DNA from: Prinsepia uniflora
Lineage: Eukaryota > Streptophyta > Magnoliopsida > Rosales > Rosaceae
Assembly: GCA_032719365.1 (NCBI GenBank)
Contig: CM064872.1
Location: 45,430,252 to 45,494,251 of the forward strand
Reading direction: 5' to 3'
DNA length: 64,000 nt
Every line of letters begins with the position of its first letter. Position 1 is the first letter of the stretch. Under the pieces are notes generated by a model. The model saw only the letters and a list, made by a program, of their open reading frames with translations. It was not told the origin of the DNA and searched no databases. Shown one piece after another: positions 1 through 12,500 of the stretch. Both the position numbers and the translations under genes were made by a program.

Positions 1-396
1 TATCATCCTGATCTATATAACGGTCCTCGGTCCTTTGTCCTCGGCCCTCGGCCATCGAACCTCCCGGGTGAAAAGTCAACTATTGGCCCCTATTCACCCA
101 AATTACCAAAATGCCCTTGAACTTCCGATCGTCATAACTTCTTCCACGAATGTTGGAATCGAACGTGCCACGTGTCTATGAACTCGTGACGTCCCGAACT
201 ACGTCACAGTCATCGGTCAATGTCCATTCGGCCGTCTGAACGAAAAGTCAACGTTTCGCCCATTTTAGCGGCAAAATCGTCATTTCGCCCTGAACGTCCG
301 TTAATCCTCGATTAATCCCCAATTAGTCTCCAATTAGTGAGGCTAATCCGCCATTAGTTCTTAATTAATCCCGTTAATTCAGGACGGGTCGTTACA
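1..396 (-). mobile_element. L1 3' LTR, partial (cut by window edge)
   Basis: This is the end of a long LTR read on the minus strand. Its outer terminus, reverse-complemented, begins TGTAACGACCCGTCC, the same start as every other long LTR in the window. Immediately right of it lies a reverse polypurine tract, which marks it as the 3' LTR of a minus-strand element. The rest lies left of position 1, so neither the full length nor the left target duplication can be seen. Confidence 0.85.
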
Positions 397-2565
397 ATCT
401 TCCCTCCTTCAAGAATTTCGTCCTCGAAATTCAAATTGACCCGATTTCAACAATAACGGTGGAAATTCAATCGTGTCCCCGTACACGGCCACTCTCGTGT
501 ACAAGTACACGTCCGTCACTACGCCGTACTCGTCGATACGCACTGTCACTGAAGCTCCCCAGTTCCATCTCAACTCTCGTTAGCTGCATTCCGATCGTTG
601 GCTTGCGTGAGTCATCAAGTTGACTTTTCAGCCGATGGTTCTTCTCACCCGATAATCGGAACTGATGTCCTAATCAGCATCCGATTGACAACTATCCCAC
701 TGCTCCTATGGAGCGATACTAAACCTCCGTTACTATTACTAAGTACAGGTGTGTGATCATGTCTAATCGGTAGTGCTCGTTTCCATTGTGCTACCGATGC
801 ACACTCTGATCAGAACTCGCTCTCGAGTTCTTGTACCGCATCGTATCTCACGACACTCAGCGATCTCAACCATCGTACTACTCATCCTGTCGACAACCAA
901 TCGACGTCTCACCCATCCGGGTATACACAGAATCCAATTGAATACTTGTCTCAGAAGAAACCACAAACAGGCACTAGGGTTCCACCGGACCACACAACCC
1001 TGAGCTCTCGGCTCACCAACTATTGGAACCCTCTCTGTCAACTCTTCTCAAGCACACAGCATTCGATGTCTAGGTACTATACCAATATTTTGGAACACAT
1101 CAGATCATAGTACTCGTCGGTCCGATGTTCAATCGTGCGTCATGAGCCAGCCTCAATCCAACACTATCTCTATTCTCAATTCCATCTCGAGGCATCAGCA
1201 ATTCATCTTTTCCTGATTGATACCTACGTATCGTCCTCATCTCACTTTTACTCCCACTTCCAAACTTTGTCATCTCACCAACTATGCTAAGGGATCCTTA
1301 AAAGTTCTCTTCTGTTCCTAGCTTAGCATAATCAGTAAGGCATTTCACTCCAATGACAACCAGGCCTCAGTCTGAATGCCCCACGATTGTCACAATCGCT
1401 TCTGTCATCTCGACCATCCTCGCGTTACTCAATTTGTCTCGTCTTAGATACTCGTCTGTCACATCACTGGACGTGACACCACGAATCATCTGATCTCCAA
1501 GTTAAACTAAGTGACATCACTGCCGTCTCCTTTCTCATCAATCCACATGAGGAAATTTGAAGATGATGACATCAAAGTCCATCTTATGTCATCCTCTAGT
1601 ACTCCGCACTATCTGCTAAAGAGCAGAAAACGAGAAGTTTCCGTCACCCGCCTCTAAGTCGAGAGTAGTTGCAACCATGTTGGAAGCATACCTAACTTTT
1701 CCAACTATTTCTTTTCTTGAGCTAGAAGTCCTTCTACCCGACTAAATTCTCTGATAATTACTGTAATGGTTAATCCTTCCCTTCAGGATTAAACACTTCT
1801 AGTGATTCCTTCCGGCTTCTCCCCTTGTCGTTCACGTTGGTAACCTAATTCACACGTCCCAATCCTTATGGGATCCAAATCCAGCACCTAACATCTGTAC
1901 TGTCAGTTCATAACGATCTAGGGTACCTGTCACCAATGTAGGTATAGCGTATATCCCGCACCGAGCCACTCGGAAACCTCTCTGTCCCGTTCAGTGCCCA
2001 ACGAACTCGCACGATTACTACGCTATGACACGACTACCAACTCGGTCACATCAACTCACTCAGACATCATCCACATGTCCGCAACCAATCCAATTCGCTT
2101 ATCAGTTTATGACCGCATAGGTAGGTTAAACCTATGTCCCCCACTACTATTGTTGGATGTACATAAACGACCATCAACATGTTTCTGACAACTCCCGCTC
2201 ATCTCAGTCGCTATTGGGACAGAATTCCCGCCAGTTTAACTACTACTGGGGTCCACCCAGTTCGTCTCCATGGCAATACTCTCTTCTTCCAATCTTTCTG
2301 ACTAACGACAGTTCGTCTCCATGTTTCTGACAACTCCTGCTCATCTCGGCCTAAATCCACAGTTCAACAGGGGCTCATGCCCGAATTCGCATTTCATGAA
2401 TCGAACTGGGACTCAAGACCGATATTGCAATCAACAGGGGCTTATGCCTGAATCCTCGCACTAGTACCCTAACTATCAAGTTGATGATGGGCTGTTACGA
2501 TTGGAGAGACATCATATCCTCGACCTGTACGAACCCTGAGAGCAAAACATGCTCTGATACCAACT
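397..2565 (-). mobile_element. L1 internal domain, non-coding (LARD type)
   Basis: This 2.17-kb interior lies between a reverse polypurine tract (397-410) and a reverse primer binding site (2551-2562). No reading frame resembles gag, protease, reverse transcriptase or integrase. Parts of it match, in order, the interiors of A (27005-30572) and D (40237-42818), for example the block next to the primer site. Just inside the 3' LTR the minus strand can be read as FRGRNS, which resembles the end of Tekay/Del-type polyproteins. I infer a large retrotransposon derivative that needs enzymes from another element. Confidence 0.75.
2551..2562 (-). other. L1 primer binding site, initiator-Met tRNA type
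   Basis: The plus strand reads GCTCTGATACCA; its complement TGGTATCAGAGC matches the 3' end of plant initiator methionine tRNA. It sits 3 bp inside the LTR that starts at 2566, the usual placement for minus-strand DNA priming. Confidence 0.88.
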
Positions 2566-3304
2566 TGACAGGACCCGTCCAAAATCCCTCGGGGTTAGCG
2601 TGGGACGTGCCTTCTCCCGTCTGACACGAAGTGTCAGACCACGGATATTTCCATCCTTTGCCCAACCGGGCCATCAGAGTACGCCAGAATCCGAAGGAGG
2701 AATGCGATGTCTCGTCTCTACTACAGCCGCATCCGCGATCAATCTGAAGGGCATTCAAAACACAAAAGCTGTGAGTGGACAAAACAATTATTTTATAAAA
2801 ACATTTCATAAACGACCTTTATGTCGTTCATTAAAAACATATGCATGCATTCAAAAACCATTTGCGCCTTGGCCCGAAATGAGTCAAACAAACATGGGAC
2901 CTTCGTCCAAACCAAAACATATGGGAACTCATTCCAAAACCATCTCATATGGGTCTCAGCCCAAAACCAATACGCGTGGGTCTCAGCCCAACGCCATCTT
3001 AGTGAAAACTCATCCACATATACATATATACATATATAACCCATCCTAGGCACTTCTGGAGAAGATGCCAACTCGAGGCACACAACCCTTAGGGAACACA
3101 TCCCCGATATAATCACGATGTCTCTATATATATAAGTATGCATACTACTCGAGGTCTCACTCTGAGTCTTCTCCTAGCAATTCCCCATCTAGGAGGCTTA
3201 TATTCGGACCTAGTCTGATCATCTCTCCGGAATCTGGTCCGGGACCACATCATAACGCCCACTCCTGGACCGGGATCCTTATTGGGATACCCACTCTGGT
3301 CTGT

Positions 3305-6300
3305 TGTAAGGACCCGGACGTTCAGAAAATGGAAATTTGGAAAATTTGAAGAAATGAACGATTTTACCCCTAGGTAATGGGTGAACGGTTGACTTTTGCT
3401 CAAACGGTCAAACAGACTTTGACTAATGACTGTGACATAGTTCGGGACGTCATGAGTTCATAGACAGGTGACACGCCCGATTCTGACATTCGAGGAGGAA
3501 GTTACGACGTTCGGAATTTCAAGGGCATTTTCGTAATTAGGACAAAATGGGGGAAATGTTTTGCTTTTTGATTGACCACTATTTTTCACGCAATTCGAGG
3601 ACCGTTGTGTAGGTCTCGATGCCCTGAGTCGGTAGGCGGGCGGCATGCGTCAATCGAAGTTCGGATGGCCGAGTTACGGGTCTAGAAAGAGACAGACATT
3701 TTGGTAATTTTGAGCAGAAGGGCAAAATGGTAATTTTTTACTGTTGAAATTGAAATAGCCGTGAGTGGGATTTTGTTGAACACAGTGACTGATTTGTTTA
3801 AACTGTCTTTGATCAGTGTGTGTGAGTGTTGAGTTGGAATTTGAAGCCACGGGTGAGTTGTTTTTGTACCTTGAGTGGGTGAGCAGAGCACGAGTGGTGA
3901 GTGCGTGAAACAATACTGGGTTAGTGCCATTGAAACTGAGAAAACAGAGACATTGAACAGGGCGTGATCGACCTTCCCAAGGCCAAATTGAGTGAAATTG
4001 TGAATGGGAAAGGGGTCAAGGAGGTAAGAGCTAAGTTTGAAAATGGAGAGAGGAAGAATTGGGAGGAAAACGGTGAGTAGGAAGGTCAAAATCCGAAACG
4101 GATTGTAGAGAGAGTGAAAAATTCAACTTCGAAATGTAGGCCAGCCCAAGGCAAATTGAGGATTCATTTAGTCCTCTGGGATCAATCCAAGTCGATCCAG
4201 TACAAGAAGGAAGTGAATTGAGGTTGTTGTGGGCTCTGAACAGACCTGGTGACCGAGAGGAAAATCGAGCATTGTGTTCGTGCAATTGGAGGTAAGTTAT
4301 TGTGAAATTGAATCCTAAATCATCCTTACCTTGAGGGTACGATGCTATACGACCAATTAATTGAAGAATTCCATGGTTATTTGACGAACTCAGACGGGGA
4401 ACTTGTTTTTGAAACATGGTTTAAGTCGAGATGGTTTGGGGTAATGACGACTGCAATGATTGTTACAGATCCCTAGTTCAACTTGTTGCAAAGATAGTGG
4501 AATGTTCAATTGCTCAAAATGGTGTCGAATTGATGGAATACTAGCGGGGTCACTTCGCGGGTTACCTGACCCGTTTAATAGTCGATCGGGTAGGGAAGAT
4601 GAACAGTACCTGGTACTGTAGGAGCGCGTGACTCCCACGCGCAGCCACTTACGGTGGCGCGTGAGGGCACGTGGACCCTAATCTTGAGGTAAGTTCAACA
4701 CGACTTTTGTCCTATACATTGTAACAAACATTTTAGCGGTGGTTTCGAACTTATCGGACACCGTTTCGATGTTGTTTCGAGGGTCCGAAGGTTCATGTTA
4801 CGTTTTTAATTAACATTTAATTCCCGGAAAATTATGGGAAATTAGTATGCTGTTATTTGAGTCCTTAGTGACACTAAAGAATGTTTTCGGACAGGACTTG
4901 AGATTTCTTGAAATTTTAGGAAATTACGGAAACGCGTGCGGCGCGAAAATGAGCGTTATGGACGGTGTTCGAGTGGACTTTGCTTTCTAATGTTTAATGC
5001 ATGCATAAATGTTTCTATAATTTCTATGATTATGATTATGATTTGTCATAACTACGATTTTTGTGTTTATACGTATTTTGATATGTCATACGTAATTACA
5101 CGTATTTCGAGACTATGGTTTCTCTTATGCCTTGGTGATGTTTTGATGAACGATTTTACATGATTTGTGCGTATGATGTTTTAAGGATGTTCTGATTGTG
5201 ATTGTGAGTATGACCCACGGTTTTGACACGTATTTTGAAACTGATACGGATTTGTACGTTTTATGAGATTTCGAGTATGTTGTGGTTTGACCGTGATTTT
5301 GGTGATTTGATTATGGTTTTGATGTTTTGACCTTGGAATTTGAAATATGATGTGATTTCAAGGGTTTAAAATGGATTTTGAAAAAAGTGATTTCGGGCTT
5401 GATGCCCAGGGCATAAAAGTAATTTTGATGAACGAGATTTCGATTTTTCGGAAGTTTGAAAATGGATTTCTGGTTTGGGTTCGGAATGACGGTTCCGGAT
5501 GCCGGCTTACGGAATCATTATTGCGAATTCGAATTCGGGAATGGATGACGGATATGATTGGGGATTTGAATGTGAAATTCAGACATGAGTCTTGTTATGA
5601 CAAAATGTGATTTCGGATTGGATTTGGAATTTGGATCACGATGGATCCTGGATTGTTGTGATTTACAAATGGTTTTGGGTTTAAAGACCCGGTGCTATCG
5701 TTAGATAATGTTTTGAGTTTAAAGACTCGGATAATTGATGACGGGGGAGGGCCCTTGACGAGTTTAAGGACTCAGTTACTGTTTTGAGTTTAAAGACTCG
5801 GTATGATACCCCTTGAGGCCTATTGATTGTGTTCTGAGTTTAAAGACTCGTTGATATCTCGAGAAGGCCTGATTATGCGCATGATTTTGAGTTTAAAGAC
5901 TCGGGCGCACTTGAGATCCAGCAGATTGATTGACTTGTGAATTATTGTTGATTTCTGATATTTTTGGATGTGATGGGCAGTGGCCCGGTTTATGTGGTTT
6001 TGATGATGTCACGTACTTGGATTTGATTCACAATTTTGGGCGAAGGACCTGTGTTTATAATTGCGGGCTAAGACCCGAAGGTTAAGAAAAGGAAAATGAT
6101 TTTGATTTTCATACACGGTTTTTTGTATGTTGGAAATGAAAAGAATTGTGAAATGATTTTCAAATGCATGCATTGGTTTTACGTGGAGGGTAGAAACGTT
6201 TTCTCTAACTGTTTTATAAACTGATTCATTTTTGTCCACTCACACCATTTGTGTTTTATTCACCCTCCAAGTCGTGGCGCGTTGATCGAGGTTGATCGAG

Positions 6301-6442
6301 AGGCGGAGTCATGAGTGAGTATGTGTGTGGCTATCCCCTGTTTGGCAAGTACTGAGGGTAAATTGGGAACTTCAGTCGTCTTGCCAGACGGGAGCAGGAC
6401 CGGGAAAGGTTATCAATGCCCCTTTCGGGGGTGGTCCTATCA
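3305..6442 (+). mobile_element. K, solo LTR (3138 bp), TSD TCTGT
   Basis: The sequence begins TGTAAGGACCC and ends TCCTATCA, and is flanked on both sides by TCTGT (3300-3304 and 6443-6447). No interior is present, so this is a solo LTR left by recombination between two LTRs. It belongs to the subfamily with TTTAAAG hairpins (5679-5903). It has the duplicated U3 block (3428-3700), the GCGCGTG hairpin near 4622, a splice-donor-like GAG/GTAAGT near 4688 and a CCTCCAAG near 6265 where D has CCTCCAG. Confidence 0.93.
5679..5903 (+). repeat. Hairpin repeat array, TTTAAAG type, in K
   Basis: Six interspersed copies of a 14-16 bp motif occur: one GGGTTTAAAGACCC, four GAGTTTAAAGACTC and one GAGTTTAAGGACTC. 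Each has complementary 4-bp arms (GGGT/ACCC or GAGT/ACTC) around a TTAAAG-like loop. Spacing is irregular, about 25 to 55 bp. A related GGGC-TTGAT-GCCC hairpin lies near 5397. Confidence 0.85.
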
Positions 6443-6540
6443 TCTGTGGATCGTGACTCTCCAGGTCGACGTCTGGAGGAGACCAATCAATAATCTCGTA
6501 AGGAGGGTATATACATACCAGTATACAAAACCATGAAAAT

Positions 6541-6680
6541 GGGACTCATGCCCGAAACACAAATCAACTGGGCTTTCTACCCGAACATAAGACTCAATAG
6601 GGCCTCTAGCCCGATTTCACAATGAACTGGGCATCGAGCCCGAACTCGTAAATCAACGGGGCATCGAGCCCGATATCTCA
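6541..6680 (-). repeat. Hairpin repeat array, GGGC/GCCC type, in L1 5' LTR
   Basis: Five units about 30 bp apart each carry a short inverted repeat. On the minus strand they read, for example, GGGCTCGATGCCC (twice), GGGCTAGAGGCCC and GGGTAGAAAGCCC. Stems are 3-5 bp with 3-5 nt loops. They occupy the same place in the LTR as the TTTAAAG array of the other subfamily. Confidence 0.75.
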
Positions 6681-8186
6681 GGGTCAGTCACGATCCTGAT
6701 CATAGCGATGCGTGCAACCATCAATCCAGGACCGCTCTCAATCCTGGTATGTCGCCGTGAACATATCACTGTCGCGACCATCTCAAGACCATGGTGCATA
6801 CGTCGCCGATTGATCCTCTAAATAGTCAGCACTTCGAAGTCGAGCCTTCAGTGGTTGCTCAACAACGGGACGTGCATCGTGAACTCTCCGGAAGGAACGT
6901 ATCCCAATCCGGAGGCGAGCGTCAAGTCGTCCGTCGCCGTGCACACAGCACCCGTCACGACCACGACTCAGACCTACTCGTCGTCAATAGGGTCATATGC
7001 CCGAGTCAAAACCAAATCCAAAGAAGTCTCAGGCCCGGTTTTACCTTTTCAAAACCATTTCATGAAAACTGAAAGCCTAAGCGCGTATAAGCACGTATAA
7101 AACCCGAAAACCTCGAAGTACGTGCCCCTGCGTAAACACACACCAAAATGCACTCAAGGTATCACAAAACACATATTAAAACACAAATAAAACATTTATG
7201 CAAGCATCGATTTCAGAAAAAAAAAAAAACAAAAAGTCCACTAACAGACCGTCTGCGCTACCGCCTCGATACGTGGACAATATGGCTCTCTCAGGTCAAT
7301 CATCGTCTCTGGGACTTCCAAACCTGTCCAAATCACTTTATAGGGTTACTAACTACTTAATTAACCCCTCACTTAAGCCCCCTAATTTTTTGGGATTTTT
7401 AACTATTTTTAAACGCGCACGGACAGCCCGGACTATATCGAGACGATGTCTGACCAACTCGAAACCAGTCCCAAAATGTTCGTTACATCAAACAGATGAT
7501 TTCACATGTTAGAACCTTCCCCAGATTCCTCAACACATGCTCGAACGCGCTTCGAGATGGCCCTGCGCGTGGGCCTCACGCGCCACTGCACAGGGTCATC
7601 CCTGTCCTCCAATCGACCGGTCCGACCGGGCCGGTTCGGTTCAGCCCTGTAACTGGACCGACGTGACCGGTCTAGGCCTATATTTTCCATATTTTTCATC
7701 TAATCTTCTCCTTTTTGATTCCTTTCTTCCTATTTTGATCTTAGGAACCTAAATCTATCAATCAAAACTCCTAACACCCCTAAAATGTAGCCGGTCTAAC
7801 AATCCTTCCACAGTTCAAGTTTTATAAAACTATCCTAGGGATTCTTCAACCTCTAACCTTCCTCAAAATTATCTTAACACACTCCTAGCAACCTATTTAA
7901 CTCAATACAATCATTAAAAAATGTCCATAATGATTGAAATCGAAAAATGGATTAAATCGGTTAAAACTGATACCTTGGGTTCGAGGTATCCTCCGTCGTC
8001 CACGGCGGTGCTCCCTTGGCCAGCCACCACCTCCATCTGGTCCACACTTTCCACTCTGGCCTCTCAGTCATGATCAAAGGGTCAAGGGTTTGGATTTGGG
8101 GTGGATATTTGATCGGGTTTGATGGATGGGGAAAATGATCGAACGATGAAAGGGGAAGGGATATGCATGACCGTGTTTAGGCTGGG

Positions 8187-8220
8187 CAATGGATGGGTGA
8201 CACTTGTCACTCATCCATTG
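8187..8220. repeat. Conserved palindrome in L1 5' LTR
   Basis: Sixteen-bp arms surround a CT centre, with one mismatched arm position (a G facing a T). The core arms are GGATGGGTGACA and TGTCACTCATCC. The same palindrome recurs in four other LTR copies in the window. Confidence 0.85.
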
Positions 8221-8732
8221 GGCCTGTCCAAAAATTTGGCTCCCACTTGCTGCTAAATAGTCCCCGTCTCGTAAAACGTGCAATAGTACATTCGAACTTC
8301 CGTGAATCGTAACTTCTTCGTCGAACGTCCGAATTCGACTTGCCGCTTGTCTACGGATTTGTATCGTCCTGATCTACGTAAGGGTCCTTGGACCTCGGCC
8401 ATCGGACCTCCCGGGTCAAAAGTCAACTATTTGCCTCTATTCACTCAAATTACCAAAATGCCCTTTAACTTCCGATCGTCATAACTTCTTGCACGAATGT
8501 CGGAATCGAACGTGCCATGTGTCTATGAACTCGTGACGTCCGGAACTACGTTACAGTCATCAGCCAATGACCATTTGGCCGTCTGAACGAAAAGTCAACG
8601 TTTTTCCCATTCTAGGGGGAAAATCGTCATTTTGCCCTGAACGTCCGTTAATCCTCGATTAGTCTCCAATTAGCGAGGCTAATCCATCATTAGTTCTTAA
8701 TTATTCCCATTAATTCGGGACGGGTCGTTACA

Positions 8733-9884
8733 TTTCACATGTTGGAACTTTCCCCATAGGACTGCTCACTCGCCGCCCAAAGGGGCTGCACGTGGGAGCC
8801 ACGCCCCTTCACTGTGGATCTTTCCTGAGCTTCACTAGTCGGTCCGGTCTTGTTGGGCTGGCTGGTTTGGTCCGGTTTGGTTGGGCTGGCCGGTCCAACT
8901 GGACCGGCATGACCAATCTCGCCCTCTAATTTCCCTATTTTTCGTCCAATCTCTTCCTTTTCAATCCCAATTTTCCTATTTCGTGATTTCCTACCTATTT
9001 ATATAATGAAAACAATTAAAAACGCCTTAAACCCCTTAGTTCCAAAACTTGGTTCACGGTCCAAAGTTCCCCGACCGCACCCAGGGTTGCTCAGCCCTGC
9101 CCAACCGTCCAAAACCTTCTCTATACACTCTCAACAGCCTAATAAAGCTTACCCAAACATTCAAAATATTCCATAATGCCCAAATCGAATTCTCGGATTC
9201 GAAATAACAAAACTGAGCGTCTTACCTTCTCTCCACCGTGAACGGTGGTCTGACTGAGATCGGGTTTGATTGGGGTGATGGTTTTATGGGGGAGGGATGA
9301 GATCGGGTTTGTTTGGACGAACAAAGGAATGAAGATGATATGTACGAATGTTTTTGAGTGTGCAATGGATGAGTGACACTTGTCACTCATCCATTGGGCC
9401 AGGGGAAAAATATCTGGGGCCCATTAATGACAAAAGTCTATCTGTCTCGAATTCCGTGCAATAGTTCCCTCGAACTTTTGTGAATTGTAAATTTTTCGTC
9501 GAACGTCCGAATTCGACGTGCCGCCAGGCTACAGATTCGTATCGACCCGATCTACGTAACGGTCCTCGGCCCTCGGCCCTCGGCCATGGGACCTCCTGGG
9601 TCAAAAGTCAACTAATTGCCCCTTTTCAACCAAATTACCAAAGTACCTCCGAACTTCCGAAAATCCTTACTTCTTCCTCGAACGTCCGTCCATGAACTTT
9701 TGACGTCTCGAACTATATCACAGTCATTGGCCAAAGTCCATTTGACAGCCTGAACGAAAAGCCAACGATTCGCCCTTTCTAGGGGAAAAATCGTCAATTC
9801 GCCAAGAACGTCCGTTAATCCTCGTCTAATCCCTAATTAGTCTCGCTAATCCGTCTTTAATTCTTAATTAATCTCGATAATCCT
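8733..9884 (-). mobile_element. H, truncated minus-strand LTR relic
   Basis: From TTTCACATGTTGGAAC onward the sequence matches the inner part of L1's own LTR (from about 7499) and includes the palindrome and duplicated U3 blocks. It stops at GATAATCC, before the expected terminal GGTCGTTACA, and is joined to unrelated-orientation LTR sequence J. It is the target into which L1 inserted, so it is older; its other half should lie left of the window. Confidence 0.72.
9363..9396. repeat. Perfect 34-bp palindrome in H
   Basis: Arms of 16 bp (CAATGGATGAGTGACA and TGTCACTCATCCATTG) flank a 2-bp CT centre with no mismatch. This is the best-preserved copy of the LTR palindrome. Confidence 0.9.
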
Positions 9885-10121
9885 GCATGATTTGGTTTTG
9901 GGCTGTCCCTACTAAGGAAATTGCTTTGATTGAGCCATGTTTTCACTGTGCTTTGATTTGAAAAGCAATATGATTTACTTTTAAGAAAGTATTAGAAAAA
10001 CTTGTTTTTTCTGATACATCCATATTTTTACGTGAAGGGTATAAATTTCATTTTGATAAATGGTTTTTAAATTGATTATTTATGTCCACTCACAACTTTT
10101 ATGGGTTTTGATACCTTTTTG
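9885..10121 (+). mobile_element. J, left part of an old plus-strand LTR relic
   Basis: The stretch resembles the 3' part of the long LTR family: a weak copy of the AAGGGTATAAATTTC block, then GTCCACTCACAACTTTT as at 47135-47160. It stops at the hAT-like left end. Its continuation, GATTGCGGATGTGGCTGTAG, resumes at 53051. Confidence 0.65.
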
Positions 10122-11402
10122 TAAGGGTGTCAATTTCTGACACGACTCCAAACCCACACGAAATTAACCTGAATCAACCCGACTCGATAAAAATTTGGGT
10201 CAATTTCGAGTCAACCTGCTATAACCCGTTTATTAAACGGGTGGGTTTCGGGTCAACCCGCGAACCCATTTAATAACCTATTAACCTGTTTATTAAACGG
10301 GTTATTAAATGATAACGTACTAACCAATAAACCCTCGAACCCATTCATTACCCTAGGGTTTTTTAAAATGACCCAATATAAATACTTACTTTTTATATAA
10401 TTTATAACCTAACGACTAACCACACACACAGCCGCACTCTCCACCTCTCCAATCTCTCCCCATTCTTCGTTTCTCCAAGCCCAAGCTCCACACACAACTG
10501 CACTCTCCACCTCTCCAGTCTCTCCATTCTCCCTAAAACCTCTCCCCAGCAACCGGCCCCAGATCTGAGGTGGAGGTCATCCTGCTTTGGCGTTCGTCGT
10601 CTTCAGCGATACTATTCGACTGTGAAGCCATCATGCTCATTGTTCACCGTCCAAGTGCTACCGTTCTCCGTCCAAGCTAGCCGTTCCCCGTCCAACCCAG
10701 TGACTTCATCGCCCTCTTCCAAGATCTGCTATCGCCGTCTTCTAAGATCAGGTCGATGGTCTCACCACCTTCCACCGTCGGCTGCTTCACCATCTTCCAC
10801 ATTAATCTCAGGTACGTTCTCCCTCACATCTCCTTATGGTATTTAGCTATATATGTTCTGAAAGAAGATAGAAGTCTTGTTATAGTTGGTTCATTTGTTC
10901 AGTCAGCCATATCAATGATGTCGTTCCAATTTTAATATGGAATGGGTTTTGTTACTTATAGTCTGCTATTGTTGCTTTTTGAAAGAGAGAGCGGTAGCTA
11001 ATTTGGTATGACATCCGAGCGCAGCTTTGCTACAACATTTGATTATTTCACAAGGTTCAGGGTTGGATTAAAATTAAGACAATGCATCAAACTTTTTGAA
11101 CTAAGAATCGTGATTGGGTTAGTATTCTAGAAACCAGATACTGCTAAGAATCGTGATTGGCTTAATGTTCTAGAAACCACTTACCGCTACATAAATTCTT
11201 TGGAAAACATTATTAGCCCCATAATGGAACTCCTAATATGTCATCATGGTGGGTACTTAAAATTTTGAAAAATACACAAGGATCCTTTCTACATAATGCA
11301 GGGGCCACTTGAACCCTGTTCTATCAGCACCTTCATTATTTTTGATTAGTTGAACTTCTGTTTGTTTCTCGACATTCAGCAATGATAATAAATCAATCCT
11401 TA
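10122..11402 (+). other. hAT-like element, left arm, no coding gene seen
   Basis: After the terminal repeats (to about 10370) comes a CT-rich stretch (10420-10560) that looks like a plant 5' leader. It is followed by a CAG/GTACGT-like splice donor near 10810 and then AT-rich intron-like sequence. This could be a captured promoter and first exon, or the leader of a lost transposase gene. No protein family is recognisable. Confidence 0.4.
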
Positions 11403-12344
11403 TGACACGACCCATCCCAATCCCCCCGGGATTACCGTGGGATGTGCCATGCTCCCGCTGATACGAAGTGTCAGAAAAGGGATAACCTAAAGCCACTACC
11501 CAATCGGGGCTTCCAGAGTGTGCAAGGATCGATGGAGGAGGCATGCGATGTCCCGGTCTCTACTGCAGTCGCATCCGTGATCAACCTGAAGGGCATTAAA
11601 ACAACAAAGGTTGTGAGTGGACGAAAATAAATAAGTTCATAAAATACATATCACAAAGATATTTATGCCCTTCATTAAAACTTAAGCATGCATCGAAAAT
11701 CAGTAATCAAACTATTTACAAAAAGCAACCATTAGGACCTTAGCCCAGAAACCGTAACTCAAAACCAAATGTGGAAACTCAGTCCAAAACCATAAAACCA
11801 AATCATGTGGGTCTCTGCCCAAATCCATGAATATCGAAAACCAAAACATACATTCGATAAATCCGACATTCAATACCAATTCCAATTCCAAGTGGGTCAC
11901 CACCCAAAACCATAACCATAAATACCATTCAAGAAAAACATGTTTAAACCATCCTGGGCATCCCAGATGCCTAGCGTCCCAGACGCTCGATGTCCCAGAC
12001 GTCATATCTCACGGTATAAGCAACGCGTGCTGCCCGAGGTCTCACCGGGTACATATCTCTAACATCCCAGATGTCTGACGTCCCAGACATCAAATCATAG
12101 CAATCCTACTCCGAGTCACTATACGGTCCAGTCGCTCCATGCAGCGACCCTTCGCAGGTAATGCACCGTGACTTCTCCAGTGTCCCAGATACCTGGAAGA
12201 GACCATCCACATATCCTCATACCAAGATGGTTTATGGAAAACAGTTTATCAAATCATTTCAAAACATCTCAAGGGCCCTTCCCGAAATTTCCATAAAACC
12301 ATCACAAGTCCAAACATCTAATTTCTCAAATCCTAAACCATTTA

Positions 12345-12500
12345 TTCAAATCCATTTAGGGTCCCCGACCCGAAATCTTATTTATAAACCAACTGGGCCT
12401 CATGCCCGATTTCGTAAACCAACTGGGCCCACAGCTCTATTTCGTAAATCAATTGGGCCCCTGGCCCGATAATATAACTCAAATGGGCTCTAAGTCCGAG
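12345..12500 (-). repeat. Hairpin repeat array, GGGC type, in A 3' LTR
   Basis: Units about 30 bp apart read, on the minus strand, GGGCCAGGGGCCC, GGGCATGAGGCCC and GGGTCGGGGACCC, each with 4-5 bp complementary arms. Two further units (near 12425 and 12485) have decayed arms. Confidence 0.75.

Larger units (their letters stand above)
2566..8732 (-). mobile_element. L1 5' LTR, interrupted by solo LTR K
   Basis: The minus-strand LTR starts TGACAGGACCC at 2566 and ends GGTCGTTACA at 8732 in plus-strand reading. Removing K and one copy of its duplication (3143 bp) leaves about 3.02 kb. The sequence continues logically across the insertion. It contains GGGC/GCCC hairpin repeats (6541-6680), a GCGCGTG-CACGCGC hairpin near 7565 and the conserved palindrome at 8187-8220. 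It abuts an older LTR relic (H), so L1 inserted into a relative; TTTCA at 8733 is the expected right copy of its duplication. Confidence 0.85.

Noticed and set aside
2600..3143. 149-codon plus-strand and 116-codon minus-strand frames in the L1 LTR
   Set aside because: They overlap on opposite strands in repetitive LTR sequence and resemble no protein.
10622..10846. 74-codon frame in the hAT-like left arm
   Set aside because: Ser/Pro-rich, no known domain, and it runs through a likely splice donor. At best a captured leader.
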